5,989 bases of DNA from Anaerolineae bacterium (GTDB lineage: Bacteria; Chloroflexota; Anaerolineae; E26-bin7): positions 1 through 5,989 of the forward strand of contig JAOZOT010000231.1 in the NCBI GenBank assembly GCA_029933115.1. Direction: 5' to 3'. Shown one piece after another: positions 5,680 to 5,989 of this stretch (the stretch's first letter is position 1; every line of letters begins with the position of its first letter). The translations under genes were made by a program, and so were the position numbers. Below the pieces are notes generated by a model. The model saw nothing but the letters and a program-made list of their open reading frames with translations, did not search any database and was not told the DNA's origin.

Positions 5680-5989
5680 GGTTTTACGTAGACGAATGCC
5701 TTTCCAGGCTAACCGTTGAGTTTCTCCGCCGTCGTCGGCACAACACTGTGTATGCGACCGAACTGGGCTTCATCGGTAAAGGAGATGCTTTCCACTATGC
5801 CAGGGCCCGCGAAATGAATCGGATTCTAGTCACCCGCGATAGCGACTTTAGCGATCCCCGCGAATACCCTTTCGCCAGGCATCCCGGTGTAATCAACGTT
5901 GACCTTGGCCCTCGAGCCGATACCGATGATGTGAACGAGGCTCTGGCCAAGCTTTTCAGAACCTTGAAGCCAAGCCAGATCAAGGGAAC
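5676..5989 (+). CDS. DUF5615 PIN-like protein, probable toxin nuclease (3' partial)
   Basis: This frame starts with GTG at 5676, overlapping the upstream TGA in GTGA, and is open to the window end, giving 104 full codons. It begins RFYVDECLSRLTVEFLRRR, and then has TELGFIGKGDAFHYARARE and ILVTRDSDFSD. This is the DUF5615 (COG4634, Mut7-C/PIN-like) pattern: an N-terminal strand with D6/E7, an acidic D37 before a helix, and D55/D57 in TRDSDF, the expected metal-binding acidic residues of a PIN-fold RNase. DUF5615 proteins are about 110-120 residues, so little is missing. The 4-base overlap implies translational coupling and an operon with the DUF433 gene. RNase activity is inferred from fold; no target can be predicted. 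There is no strong Shine-Dalgarno other than G-rich sequence at 5661-5670. Confidence 0.85.
   Translation, partial: MRFYVDECLSRLTVEFLRRRRHNTVYATELGFIGKGDAFHYARAREMNRILVTRDSDFSDPREYPFARHPGVINVDLGPRADTDDVNEALAKLFRTLKPSQIKG

Noticed and set aside
5795..5983. - strand open frame of 62 codons near the window end
   Set aside because: It is opposite the DUF5615 frame, which has the family pattern and a 4-base overlap with its partner gene.

Overview
This window looks like a bacterial chromosome segment with fairly high GC. It holds a methionine/S-adenosylmethionine (SAM) operon on the + strand, a lone ABC-transporter ATPase on the - strand, and the start of a toxin-antitoxin-like pair on the + strand. 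The promoters and Shine-Dalgarno sites are of bacterial type and the leader carries a SAM-I (S-box) riboswitch, so the host is bacterial. A plant-type cystathionine gamma-synthase, an archaeal-type SAM synthetase and a DUF433/DUF5615 pair together suggest a deep-branching phylum; Chloroflexota is my best guess, but that is inference and low in certainty.

Region 1 (1-325) is a compact regulatory leader. It has a sigma70-type promoter with a 17-base spacer, a complete SAM-I aptamer, an antiterminator, an intrinsic terminator, and then a second terminator-like hairpin just before the first gene. The bases allow a two-step relay. The 3' arm of terminator 1 is complementary to the 5' arm of the second hairpin, so opening terminator 1 could also disarm the second one. 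This is the most unusual regulatory signal in the window.

Region 2 (326-4217) holds three co-directional genes: a cystathionine gamma-synthase-type PLP enzyme, a monofunctional aspartokinase with C-terminal ACT domains, and an archaeal-type SAM synthetase. Aspartokinase opens the aspartate pathway, the gamma-synthase commits a homoserine ester to methionine, and the synthetase turns methionine into SAM. SAM is the ligand of the leader, so the operon appears to be a closed feedback loop.

Region 3 (4218-4471) is a convergent intergenic stretch. It contains a perfect 17-bp hairpin without a U-tract and a short open frame without a convincing start. Region 4 (4472-5179, - strand) is a MacB/LolD-like ABC ATPase with all its motifs but no permease in view. 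Region 5 (5201-5989) has its own strong promoter, a DUF104-DUF433 fusion protein (likely antitoxin) and, overlapping it by 4 bases, a DUF5615 PIN-like protein (likely toxin) that runs off the window end.
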